DNA of 64,000 nucleotides from an uncultured Pseudoteredinibacter sp. GTDB lineage: Bacteria; Pseudomonadota; Gammaproteobacteria; Pseudomonadales; Cellvibrionaceae. Positions 51,085 through 60,674 of the stretch are shown here, piece after piece. Each line of letters starts with the position of its first letter. Position 1 is the first letter of the stretch. The notes beneath the pieces were generated by a model that saw only the letters and a list, made by a program, of their open reading frames with translations, was not told where the DNA came from and did no database searches. Where the stretch lies: the NCBI RefSeq assembly GCF_947502065.1, contig NZ_CANMYE010000001.1, positions 558,001 to 622,000 of the forward strand, in the 5' to 3' direction. A program made the position numbers and the translations under genes.

Positions 51085-51864
51085 ATGTCTGCGAATAGTC
51101 TGATGCAGTTGGCCCAGCAGCTAAGCTCTGGTGCGGTAAAAGTTGTCGATCTAACCCAGGTTTTAGGTCCTGATACCCCAGTTATCCAGCTTCCTGAGCC
51201 CTTTGCCAATTCGCCGGCCTTCAAAAGTGAAGTGATTTCAGAGTTTGATGATGGTGGCCCTGCTTGGTACTGGAATCAAATTAGCTGTGGTGAGCACACT
51301 GGTACCCACTTTGATGCCCCGGGTCATTGGATCAGTGGTAAGGAATACAGCGACGGCACTACCGACACCATTGATGTGAATAATTTGGTAGGCCCAGCAT
51401 GCGTGATGGACTTCAGTAAAGAGTCTGCGGACAACAATGACTTCCTGCTTGAGCCTGAGCATATTAAGGCTTGGGAAGCTGAGCATGGTGATATCGAAGC
51501 AGGTTCTTGGGTTTTGATGCGCACCGATTGGTCAAAGCGTGAAGGGGCTGATTTCCTGAACGCTGATGAGAATGGCCCTCACACCCCAGGACCTTCAGAG
51601 GCTGCCATCAAGTACCTCATTGAAGAGCGTAATATCATGGGTTGGGGTGTTGAAACCGTAGGCACCGATGCTGGTGCGGCTGGCGGCTTCGAAACTCCGT
51701 TCCCAGCGCATACTTTGATGCATGGCGCCAATAAGTATGGCTTGGCCAGCTTAAACAATCTTGATCAACTGCCAGCAAAAGGTGCCATTATCATCGCGCC
51801 GCCACTAAAAATTGAGAATGGCTCTGGCAGCCCATTGCGTGTACTGGCACTCGTAGAGCAATAG
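51085..51864 (+). CDS. Cyclase-family metal hydrolase (kynurenine formamidase-like)
   Basis: This 259-residue protein of the cyclase/KynB family has the metal motif GEHTGTHFDAPGHWISG (HxGTHxDxPxH), then WVLMRTDWSKRE and a C-terminal GFETPFPAHTLMHGANKYGL. KynB hydrolyses N-formylkynurenine, and other members act on isatin or related amides. The two indolepyruvate oxidoreductase genes downstream favour an indole or aromatic amide substrate, but this is inferred. AGAGGA precedes the start. Confidence 0.8.
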   Translation: MSANSLMQLAQQLSSGAVKVVDLTQVLGPDTPVIQLPEPFANSPAFKSEVISEFDDGGPAWYWNQISCGEHTGTHFDAPGHWISGKEYSDGTTDTIDVNNLVGPACVMDFSKESADNNDFLLEPEHIKAWEAEHGDIEAGSWVLMRTDWSKREGADFLNADENGPHTPGPSEAAIKYLIEERNIMGWGVETVGTDAGAAGGFETPFPAHTLMHGANKYGLASLNNLDQLPAKGAIIIAPPLKIENGSGSPLRVLALVEQ

Positions 51865-52046
51865 AGCACGAGCAGTAAAGGGCAGGCAATAGAAAGCGAG
51901 CGCAAGAACTAGAGCGACAAGCCACAAATAAGCTCGCTGTAACACAGCATTAAACCTGATTAGTAAGGCCGCTGCGAACGTGGTGGCTGTTTTCCTCTCG
52001 AATAGATAGGCAGGGCCTTTACTGTGCCTAGCTGAAGGTAGTTCCC

Positions 52047-54323
52047 ATGGCCGAGCGGTCGTTTAAAAAAGAAGTTCAAATTCTTAGAAAAGGTGCGGGC
52101 GAAGAGCTCCATGTTGAAGGTATTCTTGGTGTGACCAAGGCACTTTTACAATCTGGTGTCGCCTATGTTGGTGGCTACCAAGGCTCACCAATTTCGCACC
52201 TCATGGATGTTTTAAATGATGCTCAAGAGATTCTCGAAGAACTCGACGTGCACTTTGAATCCAATGCTAGTGAAGCTACCGCGGCGGCGATGTTGGCGGC
52301 GTCTGTTAACTACCCACTGCGCGGCGCGGTCGCTTGGAAATCGACTGTAGGCACTAATGTAGCCTCTGATGCCTTGGCTAATTTGGCTTCGGGTGGAGTA
52401 AAGGGTGGGGCATTAATCGTAGTCGGTGAAGACTACGGCGAAGGCTCCAGCATTATGCAGGAGCGCTCCCACGCTTTTGCGATGAAATCTCAAATGTGGT
52501 TGCTCGACCCGAGACCTAATCTGACGTCTATCACGGATTCGGTGGAATGGGGCTTTCAGTTATCCGAAGCCAGTAGTACTCCGGTGATGTTAGAGCTGCG
52601 CATTCGTGCTTGCCACGTGCATGGCAGTTTTACCGCCAAGGACAATGTTCGCCCGCCCTTGACTGTAAAAGAGGCGATGGAAAACCCCGAGCGTGATACC
52701 AGTCGAATCGTATTGCCGCCTTCAGTGTTTTTGCATGAAAAAGAAAAGATTGAAGATCGTTTACCTGCGGCAATTGATTTTATCAAAACCAATAAACTTA
52801 ATGAGTTTTTCGAGCCGCGTAATGGTGGCAATGACAAGCTTGGCATCATATTGCAAGGCGGTTTGTACAACACATTAATTCGCGCCCTAAATATTTTAGG
52901 CTTGGCGGATGCCTTTGGAAATAGCGATATTCCACTTTACTGCATGAATGTGACTTACCCTTATGTTGATGATGAAATCATCGAGTTTTGTCGTGGTAAA
53001 GATGCGGTTTTGGTGGTTGAAGAAGGGCAGCCAGATTATATCGAGCAAGCCATCAATAAGATGTTACGTAATGCCGATGTAGCAACGCGTTTGCATGGTA
53101 AAGGTATGCTGCCGGTCTATGGCGAGTATCAAGGCCAGCCTTTGAAAGAAGGTGTAGAGAAATTTATTCAGGCTGAAGCGCCCCAAATGCTGAAAGCTGA
53201 GGTGTTGCCCGCCAACGACGCGGGCGTTGCCAATGCAAGTACTAATGATAGCGCCAATGTAAGCCCAGTAGTCCAGAGTTTTGATCCTAAAGCTGCGGCG
53301 CAAGACGTAATCGCAAAAGCCACTGCTCAGCCAAGCGCCAAAGCGGATAATCTCATTCCACTTACCGATCTTGATGAGCTAGTGCCGCCAAGGCCAGCAG
53401 GTTTCTGTGTAGGTTGCCCAGAGCGGCCGATTTTCTCTGCTATCAAGCAATTGCAGTTTGAAAAAGGTGAGTTTCACGTCAGTGCGGATATTGGTTGCCA
53501 TCTGTTTTCTATCTTGCCGCCTTTTAATTTGGGTAATACCACTATGGGTTATGGCCTGGGTGGTGCAGCAGGCTCGGCCTTTAATGTTGATGGTGTTCGT
53601 CGCACCATCAATGTGATGGGCGATGGTGGTTTTTGGCACAATGGCTTAACCAGTAGTATTGGTAGTGCGGTATTTAATGAAAACGATAACGTCTTTTTAA
53701 TCGTAGATAATAACTACTCAGCGGCAACGGGCGGCCAGGATGTTCTTTCCTCTAAGTTTTACGTTGATCACCGCAGCACCCAAAACCCCATCAAAAAAGC
53801 GGTGCAAGGCGTAGGTGCCAAATGGGTGAGGGTAGTAGATACCTATGATGTGGAAACCGTAAAAGCTACCTTTAAAGAGGCGATGGAGACCCCAATTAAG
53901 GGCCCTAAAATTATTATCGCCCAAAACGAGTGTATGCTGAATAAGCAGCGTCGGGTTAAGCCGCAAGTTCGTGCCGCCATGAAAGATGGTAAGCGCGTGG
54001 TACGCGAACGTTTCTTTGTGGATGATGAAACTTGTACTGGCGATCACGCCTGTATTCGTTTATCCGGCTGTCCATCTCTAACCGTGAAAGAAAACCCCAA
54101 CCCATTGAAGTCTGATCCTGTCGCTTATGTTGATAATGATTGCCTGGGTTGTGGTCTGTGTGGTGCTAATGCTCATTCGGCCGTCTTGTGTCCATCTTTT
54201 GTAAGAGCGGAAGTCATTTCAAACCCTAGCAAGATGGATAACTTTTTGCACGGTATACGTCAGAAAGTGATTGGCTTTTTGCAGGCTAAGCTGCAAGCCA
54301 AAATTGATAAACACGCTTTTTAA
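52047..54323 (+). CDS. Indolepyruvate:ferredoxin oxidoreductase, TPP/ferredoxin subunit (IorA-like)
   Basis: The 758 residues hold an N-terminal pyrimidine-binding domain (GVAYVGGYQGSPISHLMDVL). The TPP domain (about 445-620) has CVGCPERP, the GDG-x27-NN-type motif GDGGFWHNGLTSS and DNNYSAATGG. A C-terminal ferredoxin-like domain (about 665-730) has CTGDHAC and CLGCGLCG cysteines for 4Fe-4S clusters. The enzyme oxidatively decarboxylates arylpyruvates to aryl-acetyl-CoA with ferredoxin. The CoA or non-CoA product and the exact 2-oxo acid are not fixed by sequence. Confidence 0.85.
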   Translation: MAERSFKKEVQILRKGAGEELHVEGILGVTKALLQSGVAYVGGYQGSPISHLMDVLNDAQEILEELDVHFESNASEATAAAMLAASVNYPLRGAVAWKSTVGTNVASDALANLASGGVKGGALIVVGEDYGEGSSIMQERSHAFAMKSQMWLLDPRPNLTSITDSVEWGFQLSEASSTPVMLELRIRACHVHGSFTAKDNVRPPLTVKEAMENPERDTSRIVLPPSVFLHEKEKIEDRLPAAIDFIKTNKLNEFFEPRNGGNDKLGIILQGGLYNTLIRALNILGLADAFGNSDIPLYCMNVTYPYVDDEIIEFCRGKDAVLVVEEGQPDYIEQAINKMLRNADVATRLHGKGMLPVYGEYQGQPLKEGVEKFIQAEAPQMLKAEVLPANDAGVANASTNDSANVSPVVQSFDPKAAAQDVIAKATAQPSAKADNLIPLTDLDELVPPRPAGFCVGCPERPIFSAIKQLQFEKGEFHVSADIGCHLFSILPPFNLGNTTMGYGLGGAAGSAFNVDGVRRTINVMGDGGFWHNGLTSSIGSAVFNENDNVFLIVDNNYSAATGGQDVLSSKFYVDHRSTQNPIKKAVQGVGAKWVRVVDTYDVETVKATFKEAMETPIKGPKIIIAQNECMLNKQRRVKPQVRAAMKDGKRVVRERFFVDDETCTGDHACIRLSGCPSLTVKENPNPLKSDPVAYVDNDCLGCGLCGANAHSAVLCPSFVRAEVISNPSKMDNFLHGIRQKVIGFLQAKLQAKIDKHAF

Positions 54324-54346
54324 CGCGCATTTGTGAAGAATTCTCT

Positions 54347-55870
54347 ATGACTGAACAGACAGTAAAACCGATTACTATTGCTATTTCTGCCATGGGTGGC
54401 CAGGGCGGCGGCGTGCTATCAAATTGGATTCGCGACCTAGCGGAAACGAATGGTTATGTGGCGCAATCAACCTCGGTGCCGGGCGTGGCTCAGCGCACTG
54501 GTGCGACCATTTATTATTTGGAGTTATTTTCTCAAGCTGCCATGAAAGAGGCCGATCAGGAGCCGGTGTTGGCAATGACGCCAGTGCCTGGTGATGTGGA
54601 TGTGTTGATTGCTGCGGAGCTTGTCGAAGCCGGTCGTGCCTTACAGCGCGGCTTTGTCAGTGCTGATCGCACTACTCTGATTGCAACGACTCATCGTTCA
54701 TATACGGTTGCTGAGCGCCAAGAAAAAGGCAATGGTTTAGTGGATGGCGATAAAATCGTTCAGATTGCCGAGCAACAAGCAAAGCGTCTTATTGCCTTCG
54801 ATATGAATCAGGTGGCCATTGAAAATGGCTCGGTTATCAGTTCTGCCTTATTTGGTGCTTTGGCGGCATCCGATGCTTTGCCGTTTAATAAGGCTCAGTT
54901 TGAGGCGGCCATTGAAGCGGGCGGTGTGGCAGTGGCCAGCAGCTTGGCAGCTTTTAATGCAGCCTATCAAAAGGGACGGGAGGATAAAGCCTGGGAGCAA
55001 AAGCAGCAGTCAGTTAGTAAAGAAGCTTTTGCCAGCTTGCCGGCAGAGGTGGCTAGCGAATCGGCGCGTGAGCTATTGCAGCGCGTAAAAGATGAGATTC
55101 CTGAAGTGTGTCAGGGTTTGGTTTTTGAGGCGGTCAAGCAGTTGGTGGACTACCAAGATCCAGAATATGCCCATGAGTACTTGGATCGTCTAAAACCACT
55201 TATCAGCGAAGATAGCAGTGAGCAGGAGTATCTGCTTAGCCAGGAAGTGGCTAGACAGTTGGCCTTGTGGATGGCCTTTCAAGATACGATTCGTGTTGCA
55301 GAGCAGAAAATCCGTGCTGATCGCTTTGAGAAAATTCGACGTGAAGTTAAGGCCAATGATGCCCAGATGGTTTACCCAGTGGAGTTTTTACATCCCCGGG
55401 TAGAAGAGATTTGTGACAGTATGCCAAAAGCTTTGGGGCAGTGGGCCTTGAATAATAGCTTTGCGCGCAGCTGTATTTCGGCCCTTTTTTCTCATGGTCG
55501 CAAGCTGCAAAGTGCAAAGCTTAGTGGCTTCTTGCAGCTGTATTTTTTGGCAAGTATGAAGTCAGGGCGAAGAAAAACCCTGCGCTATTTTCATGAAAAC
55601 AATAATATTGAAGCTTGGCTGGAGCGTGTCCAAAAGGCTGCATCGAAAGACTATCAGACAGCTTTTGAGATTGCCAAGTGCCAAAACTTGATCAAGGGTT
55701 ATAGTGATACTCACGCCCGTGGCTATGAGAACTTTAATGCCATTATGGCTGAGGTTGATACTTGGCTTGCTAGTGGGCAGGGCAGCTTGGCTGATCGTGT
55801 TGCAAGCCTAAATAAAGCCGCTTTAACTGGCGAAGATCGAAAAGCCTTTGAGGCAGAGTTGGCCGCGTAA
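54347..55870 (+). CDS. Indolepyruvate oxidoreductase beta-like subunit with C-terminal extension
   Basis: The N-terminal 200 residues are the 2-oxoacid oxidoreductase gamma/IorB domain, with AMGGQGGGVLSNWIRDLAE, SVPGVAQRTGATIYY and PVPGDVDVLIAAELVEAGRA. Residues about 215-507 form a largely helical extension of the DUF6537 type, not present in archaeal IorB (about 200 aa). It starts 23 bases after the IorA gene, and a strong hairpin terminator ends the unit. Confidence 0.82.
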   Translation: MTEQTVKPITIAISAMGGQGGGVLSNWIRDLAETNGYVAQSTSVPGVAQRTGATIYYLELFSQAAMKEADQEPVLAMTPVPGDVDVLIAAELVEAGRALQRGFVSADRTTLIATTHRSYTVAERQEKGNGLVDGDKIVQIAEQQAKRLIAFDMNQVAIENGSVISSALFGALAASDALPFNKAQFEAAIEAGGVAVASSLAAFNAAYQKGREDKAWEQKQQSVSKEAFASLPAEVASESARELLQRVKDEIPEVCQGLVFEAVKQLVDYQDPEYAHEYLDRLKPLISEDSSEQEYLLSQEVARQLALWMAFQDTIRVAEQKIRADRFEKIRREVKANDAQMVYPVEFLHPRVEEICDSMPKALGQWALNNSFARSCISALFSHGRKLQSAKLSGFLQLYFLASMKSGRRKTLRYFHENNNIEAWLERVQKAASKDYQTAFEIAKCQNLIKGYSDTHARGYENFNAIMAEVDTWLASGQGSLADRVASLNKAALTGEDRKAFEAELAA

Positions 55871-55904
55871 TATTTCAGCACTGTTCTCAGGCTGTTGAAA
55901 TTCA

Positions 55905-55937
55905 AGTGAGGAGTGCAACCTTACTCCTCACTTTTAT
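55905..55937 (+). terminator. Terminator of the cyclase-IOR unit
   Basis: AGTGAGGAGT pairs with ACTCCTCACT and is followed by TTTATTT, 35 bases after the IorB-like stop. Confidence 0.8.
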
Positions 55938-55977
55938 TTCTCATCCAAGTCTCCTGCGATAATCCAATACAATTGAG

Positions 55978-56337
55978 CTATTCCTTAAAGTAGGACTTTA
56001 ATTCTTCTCGCAGCGGCATTGGTTTTATCGGGCTAATATTGGCGCCTCCTGTATTACCTAGTGGCACCCAAATGGGTGTTATAAATGGGCTGGCGGCGGC
56101 TCTTAATAGTTGCCCAAGAATTTCTTTCCAGTTATTTAGCTTCCAGCCAACTTTTAACATCCAAAGATGGCTAAGTGTATGGGGCCAAATTTGCTGCTGG
56201 CCAAGCACGTGAGCATTCTCAAGCTCATAAAAGCAAGCTTGCCACTGTTTCTCATCATACAAATCTCGGGCTTTATTCATATGTTGCTCAAAAGCGGCTC
56301 GCAATTTCTTTGAGTGTTCCTGGCTATTTCTCTTCAT
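55978..56337 (-). CDS. DUF3703 protein
   Basis: This 119-residue protein has FYELENAHVLGQQ, then HTLSHLWMLKVGWKLNNWKE, then VPLGNTGGANISPIKPMPL, the complete DUF3703 pattern. Several His residues are conserved-looking, but no function is known. It is a single gene, transcribed against the IOR operon. Confidence 0.8.
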   Translation of the reverse strand: MKRNSQEHSKKLRAAFEQHMNKARDLYDEKQWQACFYELENAHVLGQQQIWPHTLSHLWMLKVGWKLNNWKEILGQLLRAAASPFITPIWVPLGNTGGANISPIKPMPLREELKSYFKE

Positions 56338-56472
56338 TTAGATGACCTCCCCGTAAAGTGATTGAGGCAATTGTTATGCTTCCAGTTGCCGTAAGGTCAA
56401 GTCTTGTTCCTAGCTGGCTTGTGTTATTATCTAAGCGATCCCCTTGACCTTAATAGCCATACTTCAGTAGCT

Positions 56473-57111
56473 ATGACCGAAACACCGCAAAAAGAAACAC
56501 TGATTGGGCAGTTTATGCATCCGGCTCAGTCCATTGAACACTGCTACGAAATCAAAAAAAGCGAGTTTATCTGTCAGTTGCATCAGGTAGAAGATCGGGC
56601 GGCGGCCATGAAAATGTTGGGTGCTGCTCGTGAACAATACCCCGATGCGCGTCATCACTGCTGGGCTTATATTTTGGGCGACCCAAAACAAGCCATGTCT
56701 CAAGCGTTTAATGACGATGGTGAGCCTTCGGGCACTGCGGGTAAGCCAATTCTAAATGTCTTACAGCATCGGGATATGGGAAATACTATGGCGATTGTCG
56801 TACGCTATTTTGGTGGCATAAAACTTGGAGCAGGAGGCTTGGTCAGGGCTTATTCTCAAGCGACTCAACAAGCGATTGAGCTTTGCTCCTTGTCACCTTT
56901 TATAGCCAAGCGACAGTTAGCGCTTGTCTGCCCTTATGAATTAGAGCCGAGCTTACGACGGTTTCTAGAGCAAAATCATGGCGCTATCGAAGCTCAAGAA
57001 TATGCCGAGATGGCCAAGCTTTTAATATCCTTGCCTGAGCAATCAATAGCCAGCTTTAAAGTGTGGCTTAGTCATCATTTTCAAATTAAATGCTCTTTTG
57101 ATGAAGAATGA
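56473..57111 (+). CDS. yigZ: YigZ/IMPACT-family protein
   Basis: From the ATG at 56473 it has 212 residues. The UPF0029 N-terminal domain has KKSEFICQLHQVEDRAAAMK, PDARHHCWAYILGD and FNDDGEPSGTAGKPILNVLQ, then VVRYFGGIKLGAGGLVRAYS. A C-terminal ferredoxin-like domain follows. Eukaryotic IMPACT regulates GCN2; bacterial YigZ function is unclear and may involve nucleic acids. The longer frame from 56404 has no ribosome site. Confidence 0.85.
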   Translation: MTETPQKETLIGQFMHPAQSIEHCYEIKKSEFICQLHQVEDRAAAMKMLGAAREQYPDARHHCWAYILGDPKQAMSQAFNDDGEPSGTAGKPILNVLQHRDMGNTMAIVVRYFGGIKLGAGGLVRAYSQATQQAIELCSLSPFIAKRQLALVCPYELEPSLRRFLEQNHGAIEAQEYAEMAKLLISLPEQSIASFKVWLSHHFQIKCSFDEE

Positions 57112-57302
57112 TTGGCCGATATTGCTATTAAAGGGAACCTAAGGCGTACAACTGAGTCTTTCCTTTACATTTTATCTTTGTCTTAGGCAGTGACACTTGC
57201 TGGCTAAGCTAAGATGTTTGATTCACCCTTGGTTAAGTTGCAATCGCTGAATATAGGCAAGTGGAACAAAGGGCTTAGGCAGGTTTAGAGGTATCAAGTA
57301 GT

Positions 57303-57698
57303 ATGTTTCAGTTGGGTGTAAAGCCTGTGTTGTTAGCGGGTACAAAAGCCGCTGCAATTTCGGCAAGTTTGATGTTTGCTTTGCCTGCAGTGGCTAAGTG
57401 TAAATACTACTCTTACTTAGATTATGGTGTAGACCCTCAAGTAGGAAAGGTTTTTCGAAGCTCTGGTGTGCGTATGTATCAGCCAGGTTTTGAGGCTGCC
57501 TACAGCCCCTATGGGCACGTTAAAAAAGACGGCTTTGTGGTAGAGAGTTTGGGGCCATTTAATAGCTCAAATGAAGCAAAGCTGCATTTGCAGCGTGTAC
57601 TGGCTAAGCTCAAAAGTGAGGGTTATCAGAAGCGTACAGCCGCCACCTTTCCAAGAGTAATGCTGCTTAATAAAAAGCTTTGCGCGGCAACGGGCTAA
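57303..57698 (+). CDS. Hypothetical exported protein, 131 aa
   Basis: No family was recognised. A signal peptide ([20 protein letters not shown], cleavage near AVA-KC) precedes a short Tyr-rich domain. The pattern [20 protein letters not shown] and a C-terminal Cys could pair with Cys35 of the mature start. It is likely periplasmic. It ends 65 bases before pyrF, with the pyrF promoter in between. Confidence 0.55.
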   Translation: MFQLGVKPVLLAGTKAAAISASLMFALPAVAKCKYYSYLDYGVDPQVGKVFRSSGVRMYQPGFEAAYSPYGHVKKDGFVVESLGPFNSSNEAKLHLQRVLAKLKSEGYQKRTAATFPRVMLLNKKLCAATG

Positions 57699-57715
57699 AA
57701 CTCTGCTGGGAAAGC

Positions 57716-57724
57716 TGCTAAAAT
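57716..57724 (+). promoter_or_regulatory. Extended -10 of pyrF
   Basis: TGCTAAAAT lies 38 bases before the pyrF start inside the near-palindrome GCTGCTAAAATCAGC. It is the same extended -10 as upstream of the yebC paralogue. Confidence 0.45.
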
Positions 57725-57762
57725 CAGCGCCGCAATTTTTCCGTATAGAGCCTGAAGACGCT

Positions 57763-58464
57763 ATGAGTCAATCTCCAATCGTTGTCGCACTAGACTATGA
57801 TAACGCTGCTGATGCTATTGCATTGGCTGATCGCTTGAATCCTTCTGAATGTCGACTGAAAGTCGGTAAAGAGCTGTTTACCAGCTCTGGTCCCGCAGTG
57901 GTCGAGCAATTAATGAAGCGCGATTTTGATGTATTTCTGGATCTTAAGTTTCATGATATCCCTAATACCTGTGCCAAAGCTGTGAAGGCGGCCGCTGAGT
58001 TGGGTGTTTGGATGGTGAATGTTCACGCCAGTGGTGGTCAGCGTATGATGGAAGCTGCGCGCAATGAGTTAGAAAAATACTCTAAACCTCCCTTGCTGAT
58101 TGCTGTCACCGTATTAACTAGTATGGATGCGCAAGATTTGCAGGGCTTGGGTATCGACTCTTCGCCTCAGCAGCAGGTGTTAAAGCTAGCGAAGTTGGCG
58201 CAGCAATCCGGTATGGATGGCGTGGTTTGCTCTGCTCAAGAGGCTCAGTCACTGCGTGAACAGTCAGGAAATGATTTTTGCCTGGTAACTCCGGGTATAC
58301 GGCCGGTCGGCAGTGCTGCTAATGATCAGCGAAGAATAGTCACACCGGCGCAAGCCTTAGCGTGGGGCAGCAGTTATTTGGTGATTGGACGGCCAATCAC
58401 CCAAGCAGAGGCACCTGCCGAAGCATGCTCCGCCATTGTTCAAGACATTTTGGCGGCGGGCTAG
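57763..58464 (+). CDS. pyrF: Orotidine 5'-phosphate decarboxylase
   Basis: PyrF makes UMP from OMP, the last step of pyrimidine synthesis. This 233-residue TIM barrel has [17 protein letters not shown] at the start, the catalytic [10 protein letters not shown] (Asp-x-Lys-x2-Asp network), [21 protein letters not shown] and the phosphate-binding [11 protein letters not shown]. It is followed at 8 bases by cmk, another pyrimidine nucleotide gene, so they share a transcript. Confidence 0.96.
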   Translation: MSQSPIVVALDYDNAADAIALADRLNPSECRLKVGKELFTSSGPAVVEQLMKRDFDVFLDLKFHDIPNTCAKAVKAAAELGVWMVNVHASGGQRMMEAARNELEKYSKPPLLIAVTVLTSMDAQDLQGLGIDSSPQQQVLKLAKLAQQSGMDGVVCSAQEAQSLREQSGNDFCLVTPGIRPVGSAANDQRRIVTPAQALAWGSSYLVIGRPITQAEAPAEACSAIVQDILAAG

Positions 58465-58472
58465 ATTCGGTT

Positions 58473-59159
58473 ATGGTTCAGCAGTCAGCTTTTATTATTA
58501 CCATTGATGGCCCTAGTGGGGCTGGCAAAGGCACGGTTTCGGCAAGCTTAGCTCTGCGTTTAGGTTTTGCTCTGCTCGATAGTGGTGCACTCTATCGTCT
58601 AACGGGTTTGGCGGCGCGTCTGTTAGCTTGTGATTTTGACGATCATGCTGCTCTCGGTGAGGTGGCCAGGACACTAGATGTTGAGTTTCGCTCGACAGAG
58701 CATGGGGTGACAATTTACTTATCTGGCCAAGATGTTAGTAAGGCTATTCGTACGGAGCAGGCCGGAATGGATGCTTCTCGGGTGGCGGCGGTTCCTGCTG
58801 TTAGAGATGCTTTGTTACAGCGCCAGCGTGATTTTGCCGAGGCGCCGGGTTTGGTTGCTGATGGTCGAGATATGGGAAGTACTGTATTCCCCGAGGCCCC
58901 CCTAAAAGTTTTCTTGACGGCGAGTGCTGAAGAGCGTGCCAATCGTCGTATGAAGCAGTTACAGTTAGCAAACGCTGAGCAAGAATACGATTATCAGCAA
59001 ATATTAAGCGATATTGAGGCACGTGATAAACAAGATAGCGAACGCAGCAGCTCGCCCTTGGCGGCTGCAGCCGATGCTGTTCATATCGATAGCAGTCACA
59101 TGACAATTGAGGAAGTGTTGACCAAAATTCTAGATTTATATCGCACTTTCGGCGATTAA
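58473..59159 (+). CDS. cmk: Cytidylate kinase
   Basis: Cmk phosphorylates CMP and dCMP. The 228-residue protein starts at ATG 58473 and has P-loop TIDGPSGAGKGTVSASLA, then LLDSGALYRLTGLAA, VADGRDMGSTVFPEAPLKVF and the lid region RANRRMKQL. Reading from an upstream in-frame ATG (58362) would overlap pyrF by about 100 bases and is rejected. It is followed by lapB, whereas rpsA follows directly in E. coli. Confidence 0.95.
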   Translation: MVQQSAFIITIDGPSGAGKGTVSASLALRLGFALLDSGALYRLTGLAARLLACDFDDHAALGEVARTLDVEFRSTEHGVTIYLSGQDVSKAIRTEQAGMDASRVAAVPAVRDALLQRQRDFAEAPGLVADGRDMGSTVFPEAPLKVFLTASAEERANRRMKQLQLANAEQEYDYQQILSDIEARDKQDSERSSSPLAAAADAVHIDSSHMTIEEVLTKILDLYRTFGD

Positions 59160-59186
59160 ATATCAAGGGTTGATACAAAAACGATA

Positions 59187-60401
59187 ATGGATTTCTGGAT
59201 TCTGCCTCTGCTGCTGATTTTATTATTGGCGGCATACTACATTGGGCGACGTGTGCAGCGTCGCCGTTCGCGCCAGCGCCGACAAGATCGCCACTTGATC
59301 TTTGATAGCAAGGCGCAGCAGTACATTTCTGGCTTGAATTATCTTTTAAATGAAGAAGGTGATGCTGCTGCAGAGGCGTTTATTGATGCCTTGCCGGTCA
59401 GTCGCCAAACTCTTCAAACCCACCTTTCTCTCGGGCGCATGTTGCGCAAAAACGGCGAAATTTCCTCGGCCATCAGAACTCATCAAAGTTTACTAGCCTC
59501 ACCATATTTAGAGGCTGATGATGTTGATTTGGTGCAGCTTGAGCTGGCCGTGAACTACGTGGTGGCGGGCCTACTTGATCGGGCTGAAGCTTTGCTCAAG
59601 GACTCACTAAAGGCTCATGATCCAAGGATCCGCGCTCAAGCATTGGAACATTTAGTGGCGCTTTATCGTGAGGAAAAGGAGTGGCAAAAAGCCATCGAGG
59701 TTATCAATCGCCATGCTGAGCGCCGGTTTGGCCGAGCAACAGAAGATTGGGCCTTGCAGCAGAGCCACTTCAGCTGCGAAATGGCTGAACAGTCCATAGC
59801 GAGAGGCGCTTACCAGGAGGCTCAGCGTCAGCTTAGGGCAGCATTGGCCTTCGATAAGCGTTGCCAGCGTGCTCAACTGCTGCAAGCCAAGTTGCAGTTG
59901 CTGCAGGGTGATTATGTAAGCGCACATAAGAGGCTGAAAAAGCTTATTTTGTCAGGTTCTGATCTGTGGGAGCCGATGGCAGATTTACTGGTGCAGGTAT
60001 ATCAGCAGTGTGGATATAGCGAAACCATACTGCTGGAGCTGCGCGAGTTGAGCGTGAATTACGGTGTGGAGCAGCTATTGCCTGTGGTTTATCAAGGTAT
60101 GCTGGCTTTGGATAAGGAGCAGGCCCGTTGTTATTTGCAGGATATGTTTGAAGCTTCGGCCTCCTCTGCGGCCCTGCTTGAGATCCTAGCTGATCAAGAG
60201 CAAGAGATTGCGACACTGCGGCCGCTATTTCAAGGGTATGTTATTGCCCAGAAAGAGTCCCAGATGCCGCACATATGCTCAAGCTGCGGCTATAGCTCCC
60301 AGCAGCTTTATTGGCTGTGCCCAACCTGTAAATCTTGGGGAAAAGGACGTCGCAATATTAAGCCGAAGGCGGCTGAATTGGGCCGTGTGGTGAATCCGTA
60401 A
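59187..60401 (+). CDS. lapB: Lipopolysaccharide assembly protein LapB (YciM)
   Basis: LapB is an inner-membrane adaptor that directs LpxC to FtsH proteolysis and so limits LPS synthesis. This 404-residue protein has one N-terminal membrane helix (FWILPLLLILLLAAYYIG), a series of TPR-like helical repeats (residues about 65-350) and a C-terminal rubredoxin-type metal knuckle, CSSCGYSSQQLYWLCPTC (Cys-x2-Cys ... Cys-x2-Cys). lapA, normally just upstream, is absent: cmk lies 27 bases away instead. Confidence 0.93.
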   Translation: MDFWILPLLLILLLAAYYIGRRVQRRRSRQRRQDRHLIFDSKAQQYISGLNYLLNEEGDAAAEAFIDALPVSRQTLQTHLSLGRMLRKNGEISSAIRTHQSLLASPYLEADDVDLVQLELAVNYVVAGLLDRAEALLKDSLKAHDPRIRAQALEHLVALYREEKEWQKAIEVINRHAERRFGRATEDWALQQSHFSCEMAEQSIARGAYQEAQRQLRAALAFDKRCQRAQLLQAKLQLLQGDYVSAHKRLKKLILSGSDLWEPMADLLVQVYQQCGYSETILLELRELSVNYGVEQLLPVVYQGMLALDKEQARCYLQDMFEASASSAALLEILADQEQEIATLRPLFQGYVIAQKESQMPHICSSCGYSSQQLYWLCPTCKSWGKGRRNIKPKAAELGRVVNP

Positions 60402-60474
60402 TTTTCAGTTCTGCCCCTTACGCGCTAAATTGGCACTTTTTTTGAGTTAACCCCCCGCCATAACTGGCTTTTCG

Positions 60475-60503
60475 TTGAATTTCTTTTGGCTTTCTGGTAG
60501 TCT
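60475..60503 (+). promoter_or_regulatory. Candidate rpsA promoter
   Basis: TTGAAT (60475-60480) and TAGTCT (60498-60503) are spaced by 17 bases. The predicted leader of about 165 bases would leave room for the structured 5' region through which S1 represses its own translation in E. coli. Confidence 0.4.
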
Positions 60504-60674
60504 CCGCCCCTCGCAATTTCCTGCCAAGTGTATTTGGTGTATTGCGGTGGGGGTAATGCCAGCCATGTTTACCTCCAATTTCATTAACAGACCCATGCGA
60601 CTGGCCGTGTGGCAGAGTGGTTTACAGGCACCGTCTTAATAAAGCCGTAACCACCTTTATCTATAGGTATTGTA

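Noticed and set aside
58362..58472. Extended N-terminus for cmk
   Set aside because: It would overlap pyrF by about 100 bases and places 37 non-homologous residues before the P-loop. The ATG at 58473 matches the family start.
60595..60665. GGCCGTGTGGCAGAGTGG in the rpsA leader looks like the D-arm of a tRNA
   Set aside because: No acceptor-stem pairing, anticodon arm, T arm or CCA end could be found. It is probably part of the S1 leader structure.
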